From positions 1 through 17,393 of the forward strand of contig JAODBP010000134.1 of the NCBI GenBank assembly GCA_025464025.1: DNA of 17,393 nucleotides, given 5' to 3'. A program made the translations under genes and the position numbers. The stretch is from Actinomycetes bacterium. Its GTDB lineage: Bacteria; Actinomycetota; Acidimicrobiia; Acidimicrobiales; CADCSY01. The notes below the pieces were generated by a model. That model was not told the DNA's origin. It searched no databases and worked only from the letters and a program-made list of their open reading frames with translations. Shown piece after piece: positions 7,746 to 14,730 of this stretch (its first letter is position 1; every line of letters starts with the position of its first letter).

Positions 7746-7776
7746 GTCCCATCGTAGGTGGGGGTAGGGACCAGCC
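7746..7776. promoter_or_regulatory. 31-bp divergent ppc/ku intergenic region
   Basis: Only 31 bp lie between the divergent start codons, too short for two separate full promoters, so at least one promoter must reach into the opposite coding region or the transcripts are nearly leaderless. On the plus strand purine-rich GGTGGGGGTAGGGA precedes the ku ATG and may act as a ribosome-binding site. No LexA-type box is seen here. Confidence 0.5.
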
Positions 7777-8682
7777 ATGCCGAGAGCGATCTGGAAGGGC
7801 TCGATCAGCTTCGGGCTGGTGAACGTGCCGATCGGGCTGTTCTCCGCGACCAAGTCGAAGACCGTCCAGTTCCACCAGCTCGACCGGAAGTCGAAGAAGC
7901 GCGTCCACAACAAGCGCGTGGTCGACGGGTCGAGCAAGGACATCGACTTCGACGAGGTCGTCAAGGGCTACGAGGTGACCAAGGGCCACTACGTGGTGGT
8001 GGAGCCGAAGGAGCTGGAGTCGGTCGAGCCCGGCGCGTCCCGCACCATCGACATCGAGGACTTCGTCGACATCGCCGACATCGACCCGGTGCAGTACGAC
8101 AAGTCGTACTACCTGGCGCCCGAGTCGGGCCGGGGCGCCGACAAGGCGTACGCCCTCCTGCGGGAGGCCATGCACGACGCCGGCCGGGTCGCCATCGGGC
8201 GCTTCGTGCTCCGGTCGAAGCAGTACCTCGCCTGCATCCGCCCGTCCGGCGACGTGCTGGTGCTCCACACCATGTGGTTCCCCGACGAGGTGCGCGACTC
8301 GGCCGACCTCGACATCCCGGGCAAGGTGAAGCTCACCCCGAAGGAGCGCAAGGCGGCCGAGCAGCTCATCGAGTCACTCACCTCGGACTGGGACCCCGAC
8401 CGCTACCACGACACCTACCGCGAACGGGTCGAGAAGCTGCTGAAGGCCAAGGCGAAGGGCAAGGCCATCGCGGTCGAGCCCCGCGAGGAGCGGGAGCCGG
8501 TGAGCGACCTCATGGCCGCGCTGGAGGCGTCGGTCACCGACCTGCGATCGAGGCGAGCGGGCAAGCAGCTCGGCACGCTCTCGAAGGCCGAGCTGCTGAA
8601 GAAGGCAGGCGCCGCCGGCATCGAGGGCCGCTCGAAGATGTCGAAGGGCGAGCTGGCCGAGGCCCTCGGGAAGGCGTCGTAG
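7777..8682 (+). CDS. ku: Non-homologous end-joining protein Ku
   Basis: 301 residues. Bacterial Ku forms a ring-shaped homodimer that binds DNA double-strand ends and recruits the ligase/polymerase LigD. The N-terminus MPRAIWKGSISFGLVNVPIGLF is the classical Ku start, and the core continues through VQFHQLDRKSKKRVHNKRV, VVVEPKELESV and DIEDFVDIADIDPVQYDKSYYLAP to ERVEKLLKAKAKGK at roughly residue 235. Beyond the core (about 240-301) is a Lys/Arg-rich tail ending in LSKAELLKKAGAAGIEGRSKMSKGELAEAL, which resembles the Rho-N/SAP-like helical motif found at the C-terminus of some actinobacterial Ku proteins and likely contacts DNA. No ligD is in the window. It converges with the CWB2 gene, only 9 bp apart. 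Confidence 0.97.
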   Translation: MPRAIWKGSISFGLVNVPIGLFSATKSKTVQFHQLDRKSKKRVHNKRVVDGSSKDIDFDEVVKGYEVTKGHYVVVEPKELESVEPGASRTIDIEDFVDIADIDPVQYDKSYYLAPESGRGADKAYALLREAMHDAGRVAIGRFVLRSKQYLACIRPSGDVLVLHTMWFPDEVRDSADLDIPGKVKLTPKERKAAEQLIESLTSDWDPDRYHDTYRERVEKLLKAKAKGKAIAVEPREEREPVSDLMAALEASVTDLRSRRAGKQLGTLSKAELLKKAGAAGIEGRSKMSKGELAEALGKAS

Positions 8683-8683
8683 C

Positions 8684-8693
8684 GAGGCGCCTC
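8684..8693. terminator. Short palindrome between convergent ku and CWB2 genes
   Basis: The perfect 10-bp palindrome GAGGCGCCTC fills the 9-bp gap between the two convergent stop codons and reaches one or two bases into the CWB2 stop. It may help terminate both transcripts, but it is short and has no U-tract. Confidence 0.2.
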
Positions 8694-10350
8694 AGGCCCG
8701 GTGCCAGGTGATGTGGTCGCCGATGGGCTCGGCGTGGCCACCAGGGCTGCGGACCTCGCCCTGGAGGAAGACGTCGCCGTGCTCCCCGGCCCGGAAGGAG
8801 CCGACGGCGAGCTTGAGGACGATCGCCCGGTCGGTGCCGTCGGCGCAGCGGGCCCAACCCGGGGTGATGGTCCGGCCGTCGCTCCAGGCGAGCTGGAAGT
8901 CGGCGCGCTGGATGGTGTCGCAGTCGACCGAGCGGTCGTACTCGACGATCACCACGTCCTCGTAGGCCTGGGCGGGATCGACCATGCGGGGGCCGAGCAC
9001 GCTGTCGGTCGCCGCAGGGAAGCAGAACGGCTCCGCCGTCCCGGACGGGCGGTCGGCCGGGCAGCCGGCCGGCTGCGACGGCGCGGTCGTCGTGGTCGTC
9101 GACCCCGGCGCCGCGGTCGTGGTGGTGGTCGAGCCCGGGACCGTCGATGTCGTGGTCGACGGCGGAACGGTCGACGTGGTCGTCGCCGCCGGGGCTGTCG
9201 TGGTCGTCGTGCCACCATCGCCCTGACCACCACCGGACGCCGATGTCGTGGAGGTCGTGGCGCCTTCGGCGCTGGCCGCACCGCCGACGACGCCCCCGGC
9301 GGTGACGGGAGCGGGCTGGCCCCGCCCGGCGGCGATCGCGTCGGCCACGACGGCATCGCTCACGGCCGCCGCGCCGCCGGCCACGTGGCCCGAAGCCAGC
9401 GTGTCGGCGTGGTCGACGAGCCACGTGCGGGTCGCCGTGCCGAGGTCAGCGGCGGAGCGGGTGAGCAGCAACGGCGTGCGTCCGCGCCCGGCGTGCGAGC
9501 CGATGGCGAGGGCGTCGGCGAAGCCGGCTCCGCTGGCGAGCTCGACGTGGGTGGCGTCGAAGCCCAGGGAGCCGATGGCGAAGTCGGCGACCGCCGCCGC
9601 CGTGGCCGTGCGGTCGGCCCCGGCCAGCCGCGTGACCGTGATGCCCATGCCGGTCAGGGCGAGCGAGACGTTGCCGGACACCGCGCCGGTCCCACCGGCC
9701 ACGAGCACCCGGCGCACGCCGAGCGACTCGAGCGCGGCCCGGGCCTCCGGCGACAGTTGGTCGGGCGGGGTGAGCAGGGTCGGTAGGTGGGCGCCGTAGG
9801 CGATGCCGCCGACCGCGAGGGCGTCGGGGTAGTCCCGCCCGGAGGCGATGACCGCGGTGGGCGCGCCGCTCAGCGAGCCGACGGCGCCCGTGCCGCCGCT
9901 CTGGGCGACGAGCCGGGCGGTGGCGTAACGATCGGTGCCGGCGAGCCGGCGGGTGGTGAGGCCCCGAGCACGAAGGTCGTTCTCGACCCCGGCGCCGACG
10001 GCCTTCGAGCCACCCACGATCAACACGCTCGTCGCACCGAGGTCGCGGATCGCCTGGGTGGTGGCGGCAGGGAGCGCCCCGGACCCGGTGAGCAGGACCG
10101 GCACGTTGCCGAGCCCGGCGGCGTAGGCCGCGGTGACGGCGTCGGCGTACTGCTCGCCGGAGACGAGGACGACCGACGATGCCGACGGCACGCTCGCCTT
10201 GGCGATGGCCGCCGCCGTCTCGTACCGAGTGGCGCCGGCGAGGCGGGTGAGGGAGAACGTGCCCTGGGCCCGCACCACGGCGGGGAAGGCAAGGAGGCCG
10301 AGGACGGCAGCGACGAGGGCGAGCGTGGCGGTGGCAGCGCGGCGGGTCAC
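8692..10350 (-). CDS. Exported cell-wall-binding-repeat (CWB2) protein with Thr-rich stalk and C-terminal Cys domain
   Basis: 552 residues with a Sec-type signal peptide (residues 1 to about 29: RR, hydrophobic core, VRAQG). Three CWB2-type (PF04122-like) repeats follow, each opening with RLAGxxR: about 36-125 (RLAGATRYETA), 135-226 (RLAGTDRYATA) and 241-332 (RLAGADRTATA), each ending with a VxGGxxAVS/G-like turn. Three tandem CWB2 repeats are known to form a trimeric wall-anchoring unit in Clostridium S-layer proteins. Residues 381-423 form a Thr/Pro/Ser-rich stalk, likely extended and O-glycosylated. The last ~125 residues (430-552) are an unrecognised domain with four Cys, probably two disulfides. 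The GTG start at 10350 overlaps the preceding stop by four bases (GTGA), so it is the third gene of an operon of exported proteins. Confidence 0.88.
   Translation of the reverse strand: MTRRAATATLALVAAVLGLLAFPAVVRAQGTFSLTRLAGATRYETAAAIAKASVPSASSVVLVSGEQYADAVTAAYAAGLGNVPVLLTGSGALPAATTQAIRDLGATSVLIVGGSKAVGAGVENDLRARGLTTRRLAGTDRYATARLVAQSGGTGAVGSLSGAPTAVIASGRDYPDALAVGGIAYGAHLPTLLTPPDQLSPEARAALESLGVRRVLVAGGTGAVSGNVSLALTGMGITVTRLAGADRTATAAAVADFAIGSLGFDATHVELASGAGFADALAIGSHAGRGRTPLLLTRSAADLGTATRTWLVDHADTLASGHVAGGAAAVSDAVVADAIAAGRGQPAPVTAGGVVGGAASAEGATTSTTSASGGGQGDGGTTTTTAPAATTTSTVPPSTTTSTVPGSTTTTTAAPGSTTTTTAPSQPAGCPADRPSGTAEPFCFPAATDSVLGPRMVDPAQAYEDVVIVEYDRSVDCDTIQRADFQLAWSDGRTITPGWARCADGTDRAIVLKLAVGSFRAGEHGDVFLQGEVRSPGGHAEPIGDHITWHRA
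9082..9210 (-). repeat. Degenerate tandem repeat encoding Thr-rich stalk
   Basis: Short repeats of ACC/ACG codons encode TTTTTAPAA, TTTSTVPPS, TTTSTVPGS, TTTTTAAPGS and TTTTTAPSQ, about 8-10 residues each. Such tracts vary readily in length by slippage and form a stalk between the wall-binding repeats and the outer Cys domain. Confidence 0.75.
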
Positions 10351-10835
10351 GGGAGCAGCTCCTCGGCGAGGGGGGTCAGGGCGGTGGGCTCGACGACCTC
10401 GAGTGGGGGCTCGAGCGGGAGCGTGGCGAAGAAGGCGGCGAGCTGCTCGAGGGCAGCCCAGTCGATCGGCGGCATCGCATCGATGACCGGCAACGCCTCG
10501 ACGTCAGGGGTGACGTCGATGGGCTCGACGGGGGGCGGAGGCATCGCCACGATCGGCGCGCTGGCCGGCTCCGGGGCCTGATCGGGTCCGGGCTGCGCGG
10601 CTGGCGTCGGGCCGACCGCTGCCGGGAGGGTCACGACCGGTCGGATGGACGCAGGCGCGGGCGCGGGCACCGGCACGTCGATCACGACCGGGGCGGTGGT
10701 GCCGCCCACGACGCGGTTGCCGTCGTAGGTGTGCTGGGCGGAGAGCGCGGCCCACGCCGGGACGACCAGAGGCGTCCCGGCGAGGGCGGCCGCGAGCAGG
10801 CGGCGACGCCGACGGGAGGTGGGGGTCACCGCCAT
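10347..10835 (-). CDS. Exported proline-rich protein of unknown function
   Basis: 162 residues. The N-terminus MAVTPTSRRRRRLLAAALAGTPLVVPAWAALSAQ is a typical Arg-rich, hydrophobic signal sequence with an AxA-type cleavage site near residue 29. The rest is low complexity, rich in Pro, Ala and Val (PVPAPAPAS, AAQPGPDQAPEPASAP, PPPPVEP), followed by a more ordered acidic segment IDWAALEQLAAFFATLPLEP near residue 124 that could form an amphipathic helix. No known domain is recognised. It starts 6 bp after the SipW-class protein gene and ends in a GTGA overlap with the CWB2 gene, so it is almost certainly co-transcribed with both and acts at the cell surface. The ATG at 10835 is the only start that gives a signal sequence and fits the operon spacing. 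Confidence 0.75.
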   Translation of the reverse strand: MAVTPTSRRRRRLLAAALAGTPLVVPAWAALSAQHTYDGNRVVGGTTAPVVIDVPVPAPAPASIRPVVTLPAAVGPTPAAQPGPDQAPEPASAPIVAMPPPPVEPIDVTPDVEALPVIDAMPPIDWAALEQLAAFFATLPLEPPLEVVEPTALTPLAEELLP

Positions 10836-10841
10836 CGCTCG

Positions 10842-11495
10842 CTACGGCTGGGTGGTCGAGGTGGTCGACGACGTGCCGGGCGTGCGGGCCCGGAGCGTGA
10901 GGTCGAAGTCCGTCGGCACGCCCTGGGGCTGCACGGTGTCCGTGTCGGCCAGCCACACGGCCACGTCGTAGGTCCGATCCCCACCCGAGGCGAGGGTCCC
11001 GAGGAGCGCGGCGTGGGCCTCGTCGAGGTCGGCCAGGCGACCCGAGTAGTAGATGTGGGTCTCGCCCGGACCGGTCGACTCCTGGTCGAGCGGCGTGGAC
11101 TGCCCCGGGACCACCTGGGTCGACGTCGTGGTCGTGGAGGTCGAGGTGATCTTGATGTAGAGGTTCTGGAACTGCGCCGCGCCATCGGACCCCGAGGCGC
11201 TCTTGTCGGCCGCGAAGATGCTGTAGCCGGCGGTGACCGGGTTGTCGTTGGCGATCGTGAACGAGTCGACGATGGCGGTGTCGGGGTCGGTGGCCGACGT
11301 CGGGTACAGCTCCTGGTCGGCGAACTCGAGGGGCAGGCCGGTGGCGGTGACCTCGAGCTCACCGCCCTTGACCGTGCTGGCGTAGGACTCCTGCGAGGAG
11401 AAGTAGGCGAAGGCGACGCCGGCGAAGACGACGGCCAGGCCGACGGTCGCAGCGACGATCTTCTTGGTCCGGCGAGGGCGGGACGTGGCGGACAT
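10842..11495 (-). CDS. SipW-class signal-peptide (TasA/camelysin-like) secreted protein
   Basis: 217 residues. The N-terminus has a basic stretch RPRRTKK, a hydrophobic segment (about 13-30) and AYFSSQESYAST, which resembles the alternate signal peptides of TasA, CalY/camelysin and the actinobacterial 'alternate-type signal peptide' proteins that are cleaved by SipW-type peptidases. The mature part is beta-rich: GGELEVTATGLPLEF, DSFTIANDNPVTAGYSIFA (a donor-like DSFTIxN motif frequent in TasA/CalY relatives), NLYIKITSTSTTTTST, GETHIYYSGRLADL and TYDVAVWLADTD. Such proteins build biofilm fibres or surface layers in Bacillus; function here is inferred. It has a Thr/Ser-rich loop at 117-127 and tail (TSSTTSTTQP). 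The ATG at 11495 is supported by an AAGGAG at 11500-11505; a longer opening to 11564 lacks this. First gene of the operon; no SipW peptidase gene is in the window. Confidence 0.72.
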   Translation of the reverse strand: MSATSRPRRTKKIVAATVGLAVVFAGVAFAYFSSQESYASTVKGGELEVTATGLPLEFADQELYPTSATDPDTAIVDSFTIANDNPVTAGYSIFAADKSASGSDGAAQFQNLYIKITSTSTTTTSTQVVPGQSTPLDQESTGPGETHIYYSGRLADLDEAHAALLGTLASGGDRTYDVAVWLADTDTVQPQGVPTDFDLTLRARTPGTSSTTSTTQP

Positions 11496-11691
11496 GGCGC
11501 TCCTTGAGACGCGACGAACCAGCGGGCCTGACGGCCCGTGGTCGGCCCCGTGTGGAGCCGCCAACCAGTTCGCTCCGATCCGTAGCGACTCCTGCGCCCG
11601 AAACCGCTGAACGTGAGAAGTTCACGAAACGCCATCCACGAACGCCGCGAAGCGTCCCGAACCAGCGATCGCACGACACCTCAGACCGGCG
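11496..11691 (-). promoter_or_regulatory. Leader/promoter region of the exported-protein operon
   Basis: About 200 non-coding bp between the BVMO terminator and the SipW-class gene must hold the operon promoter. No convincing -35/-10 pair was identified. A small dyad CGTGA-N5-TCACG at 11612-11626 is the only symmetric element noticed and might be an operator, though 5-bp arms can arise by chance. Confidence 0.3.
11500..11505 (-). promoter_or_regulatory. Ribosome-binding site fixing the SipW-class protein start
   Basis: AAGGAG on the minus strand, 4 nt before ATG 11495. It is the strongest Shine-Dalgarno on this side of the window and fixes the start that exposes the SipW-class signal peptide. 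Confidence 0.75.
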
Positions 11692-11716
11692 CCACGACCC
11701 CCGAGCGGGGCCGTGG
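11692..11716 (-). terminator. Terminator hairpin after the BVMO gene
   Basis: A stem of 5 bp, one A/C mismatch and 4 further G-C pairs closes a small loop (CCACG...CGTGG outside, CCCC...GGGG inside). It begins 28 bp past the BVMO stop. A U-tract is absent. Confidence 0.45.
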
Positions 11717-11744
11717 TGGTGGGAGCAGCCTCAACCGAGACCCG

Positions 11745-13631
11745 TCAGCCGAGCTCGAGGTCGTTCCAGTCGGGTTCCGTGCACATGCGGTGGAAGTCGG
11801 GGCCGTACCACGGGGCGCTGGTCTGCAACCGGGGCTGCTCGTTCGTGGTGTTGACGTAGTAGTTCTTGTCCGGAGCACCCTCGTCCTGGAGCAGCAGGAG
11901 CCCCGCGGCCTCCTTGTCGAGGGCCTCGTTGTAGCGCCAGTAGGCCTCTTCCGACACCGAGACCTGCCGCTTGCCCTGCTGGAGCATCTCGACCAGCAGC
12001 TGCCCGGCGTACGCCGACCAGATCACGTACCACGCCGGGAGGCCGGTACCACCCGAGAGCGGCTGCGAGTTCGGGCCGTACAGCATGAACATGTTCGGGA
12101 AGTGGGGCACCATCATCCCGAGGTAGGCGCGGGCGCCGTCCTTGGACCAGAAGTCGTGGACGTTCACGCCGTCGTCGCCCACGTACGCCGCCGGCCAGAG
12201 GTACTTCTCCACCTGGAAGCCGGTGGCGGTGACGATGATGTCGACCGGGTAGTGGGTGCCGTCCTCGGTCTCGATGCCGCTCGGCACGAACTCCCGGATC
12301 GAATCGGTGACCAGCTCCACGTTGTCGCGGGTGAGCGACTTGTACCAGCCGTTGTCGACCACCGGACGGCGCGAGAACGGGGCGTAGTCCGGCATCAGCT
12401 TCTCGATGAGCTCCGGGTCGCCGTTCACCTGGTCCTTGATGTAGGCGGTGAGCATGTCGCGGAGCCCGTCGTTCACCTGGTTGAAGTGACCGCCTTCGCT
12501 CTTCCACTCGGGGTCGGGGATGAGCATCTTGTGGGTCTGGAACAGCGAGGCGATGGCCATGTAGCGCCACCAGTGCCAGAACCCGGGGAAGTTGTCGAGC
12601 AGCCAGCGGATCTCGGGCTCGATCGGGTCGCCGTACTTCGGTCGGGGGCTGATCCACTGCGGCGTGCGCTGGAAGACGTAGACCTGCGCGGCGTCCTCGG
12701 CGATGGGCTGCAGCATCTGCACGCCGGTGGAGCCGTTGCCGATGACGGCGACGCGCTTGCCGGTGAGGTCGAGGTCCTCGGGCCAGCGGGACGGGTGGAT
12801 GATCTGGCCGTCGAAGGTGTCGCGGCCGGGGAAGTCGACCAGGTTGGGGTTGGCGAACTTCCCCACCGCGTTGATGAGGTAGTTGGCCTGCATCGTCACG
12901 GGACCCTCGGGCGTGTCGATGACGAGCTCGTAGCGCTTCTCGTCGTCGTCCCAGGTCGCCGACTTCAGGTCGTGGGAGAACTTCGTGTGCTCCTTCACGC
13001 CGTACTTGTTGGAGATGTGGTCGAGGTAGGCCCGCACCTCGGGGCCGCGGCCGAAGTACTCGGTCCAGGGGAAGTTCTTCTCGAAGTTGTACTCGTAGGT
13101 GATCGAGACCGTGTCGACCCGGATGTCGGGGTAGCGGTTGATCGTCCAGGTCCCGCCCGGCTCCGAGCGGCGCTCGATCAGCGTGTAGGGGATCTCGAGC
13201 AGGCTCAGCTGGATGGCGGCGGCGAGACCGCTGAAGCCACTGCCGACGACCACGGCGTGGAAGCCCTCGGGGAGCTCGGGCTTCTCGCCCGACCACCGGG
13301 CGAACCACGGGAACTCGTTGAAGGCGGGGAGCTCGCGACGCGCATTGAAGTCGACGTCGGTGAGCTCCTCCTTGGTGGCCAGGCCGCAGAGCTCGCGGAG
13401 CTCGTCCTCGGGCGGCTCGGGGAGGAGCACCTCGGTGGTGGCGTTCTGCTCGAGCCACGCCACTGCCTTCGAGACGAGGAGCTCGCGCTGCGCGTCGTCC
13501 ATGGCCAGGGCCATCGGGAGCTCCGTGAGCTCCGGGTCCTTCGTCTGCTGGTACAGCGCGACGCGGACCGCGTTGAGGTCGGCAAGCTCGACCGCTCGTC
13601 GGATGAAGTCGGTGCTCGGGCGCGTGCTCAT
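11745..13631 (-). CDS. Flavin-containing Baeyer-Villiger monooxygenase, 4-hydroxyacetophenone-monooxygenase-like
   Basis: 628 residues. Baeyer-Villiger monooxygenases use FAD, NADPH and O2 to convert ketones to esters or lactones. Two Rossmann motifs are clear: FAD-binding GSGFSG at 130-135 and NADPH-binding GNGSTG at 298-303. The type I BVMO fingerprint FxGxxxHxxxWP is exact at 273-284 (FDGQIIHPSRWP, His279). GGTWTINRYPD lies at 159-169, and ATGF, the usual late FAD-contact motif, is in IIVTATGFQ. About 125 residues precede the FAD motif, an N-terminal extension like that of 4-hydroxyacetophenone monooxygenase (about 640 residues) and unlike the shorter cyclohexanone enzymes. The substrate cannot be read from sequence. 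The ATG at 13631 follows a purine-rich GAGTGGGGAA; an opening to 13739 adds non-family residues. It stands alone, with hairpins at both ends of its unit. Confidence 0.93.
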   Translation of the reverse strand: MSTRPSTDFIRRAVELADLNAVRVALYQQTKDPELTELPMALAMDDAQRELLVSKAVAWLEQNATTEVLLPEPPEDELRELCGLATKEELTDVDFNARRELPAFNEFPWFARWSGEKPELPEGFHAVVVGSGFSGLAAAIQLSLLEIPYTLIERRSEPGGTWTINRYPDIRVDTVSITYEYNFEKNFPWTEYFGRGPEVRAYLDHISNKYGVKEHTKFSHDLKSATWDDDEKRYELVIDTPEGPVTMQANYLINAVGKFANPNLVDFPGRDTFDGQIIHPSRWPEDLDLTGKRVAVIGNGSTGVQMLQPIAEDAAQVYVFQRTPQWISPRPKYGDPIEPEIRWLLDNFPGFWHWWRYMAIASLFQTHKMLIPDPEWKSEGGHFNQVNDGLRDMLTAYIKDQVNGDPELIEKLMPDYAPFSRRPVVDNGWYKSLTRDNVELVTDSIREFVPSGIETEDGTHYPVDIIVTATGFQVEKYLWPAAYVGDDGVNVHDFWSKDGARAYLGMMVPHFPNMFMLYGPNSQPLSGGTGLPAWYVIWSAYAGQLLVEMLQQGKRQVSVSEEAYWRYNEALDKEAAGLLLLQDEGAPDKNYYVNTTNEQPRLQTSAPWYGPDFHRMCTEPDWNDLELG

Positions 13632-13728
13632 GTTCCCCACTCGGATTCGGTCGGCTGATACTCCGGCAACTGGTACCTCACGGCAAGTCTGACGTCCACG
13701 GCGGTCGGCCGCACGTTGCCAGACGACC

Positions 13729-13751
13729 ACGACCGACATGAGCTCGGTCGT
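13729..13751 (-). terminator. Terminator hairpin after the kinase/membrane-protein operon
   Basis: ACGACCGA (13729-13736) and TCGGTCGT (13744-13751) form a perfect 8-bp stem with a 7-nt loop, starting 7 bp past the stop of the membrane-protein gene on the minus strand. There is no U-tract, as is common in GC-rich actinobacteria. Confidence 0.55.
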
Positions 13752-13758
13752 CCCAGAG

Positions 13759-14730
13759 TCAGAGGGTGCCGGCCCGGCGCAGCGCCCAGAACGACAGCGC
13801 TCCGGGGAGCACCGGGAGCCAGTAGGTGAACAGACGGAAGACCAGCACGGCCGTGACCGCCTCGGCCGCCGGCTGGCCCATCGCCGTGAGACCAGCGATC
13901 AGGCTGGCCTCGACCGCGCCGAGCCCGCCAGGGGTCGGCGCGGCAGCGGCCAGCGCTGACCCGCCGACGTAGACGGCAAGCACCGACGGGATCGGAGGCC
14001 CACCACCGGTGGCCTGTACCGAGATGCACAGGGCAAGCGCGTAGGCGGTCGTCACACCGGCGGATGCCGCCAGCAGCCGGATCGCCCGCCCGGGGTCGTG
14101 GGTGAGCGCGGCGAGCTGGCCGACGGCGCGACGAGCTGCCGTCCGGCCCCGGCCGCGAAGTCGCACCATGCCGATGGCGATCCCCAGGGCGGACAGGAGC
14201 GCGGCCACCAGCACGAGAAGCGGCCAGTTGTCGGGGAGGTCCGGACCGCGGACGTGGAACTGCTGGTGGCTCGTGCCCACGAGCACCACGGTCGCCACCA
14301 AGAAGGCCACGTGGACGACGAAGCCGGCCACCGAGTCGAGCCCGACGGCGACCACCGCACCGTTCGTGGAGCGCCCCGCCCGCTCCAGGTAGCGGACGTT
14401 GGTGCTCATCGCGCCGACGCCGGCCGGAACCAGTCGGTTCATGAAGGCGGCGGCGAGCTGGGCGGCCACCGTCCGGCCGAGGGCCAGGGTGCCCCCCGCC
14501 GCGGCCATCAGCGACAGCGCCGCCATGACGTAGGTGGCGCCACTCGCCAGGGCGATGGCCGGCAGCCACGGCCACTGGAAGGGTCCCGCGGCCCCGACCG
14601 TCGTCCCCGCCCGGGCCACCTGCGGGAGGAGGAAGTGCACGGCGGCGGCGAGGACGACCAGCCCGAAGGCGCGCCGCGCCACCCGCCGCCCGCGGCTGGG
14701 CCGAGCCTCGACGGCGACGGCTGCAGTCAT
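13759..14730 (-). CDS. Lysylphosphatidylglycerol synthase/flippase-like integral membrane protein (UPF0104 type)
   Basis: 323 residues, with about seven to eight hydrophobic segments (roughly 20-36, 54-78, 86-106, 122-152, 169-190, 218-240, 248-264 and 290-315). It has two family landmarks: NRLVPAGVGAMSTNVRYLERAG at 98-119 and APTPGGLGAVEASLIAGL at 264-281. This is the membrane domain shared by MprF-type flippases and stand-alone proteins of unknown transport function; the cytoplasmic aminoacyl-phosphatidylglycerol synthase domain of MprF is absent, so lipid or glycolipid translocation is only an inference. ATG 14730 overlaps the kinase stop by four bases (ATGA), so it is the third gene of the two-component operon and is probably part of its envelope response. 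Confidence 0.85.
   Translation of the reverse strand: MTAAVAVEARPSRGRRVARRAFGLVVLAAAVHFLLPQVARAGTTVGAAGPFQWPWLPAIALASGATYVMAALSLMAAAGGTLALGRTVAAQLAAAFMNRLVPAGVGAMSTNVRYLERAGRSTNGAVVAVGLDSVAGFVVHVAFLVATVVLVGTSHQQFHVRGPDLPDNWPLLVLVAALLSALGIAIGMVRLRGRGRTAARRAVGQLAALTHDPGRAIRLLAASAGVTTAYALALCISVQATGGGPPIPSVLAVYVGGSALAAAAPTPGGLGAVEASLIAGLTAMGQPAAEAVTAVLVFRLFTYWLPVLPGALSFWALRRAGTL

Noticed and set aside
5148..7757. 869-codon plus-strand open frame opposite ppc
   Set aside because: Antisense shadow of a clearly recognised, full-length phosphoenolpyruvate carboxylase.
7746..7776. LexA box in the ku promoter, sought because of the SOS box near the HNH-like gene
   Set aside because: No CGAAC-N4-GTTCG-like dyad is present in the gap or just around it.
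9082..9210. Thr-codon repeats as a non-coding satellite
   Set aside because: The repeats stay in frame and encode a stalk typical of exported wall proteins.
11613..13658. 681-codon plus-strand open frame opposite the BVMO gene
   Set aside because: Antisense shadow: no signal, domain or Shine-Dalgarno support; all BVMO motifs lie on the minus strand.
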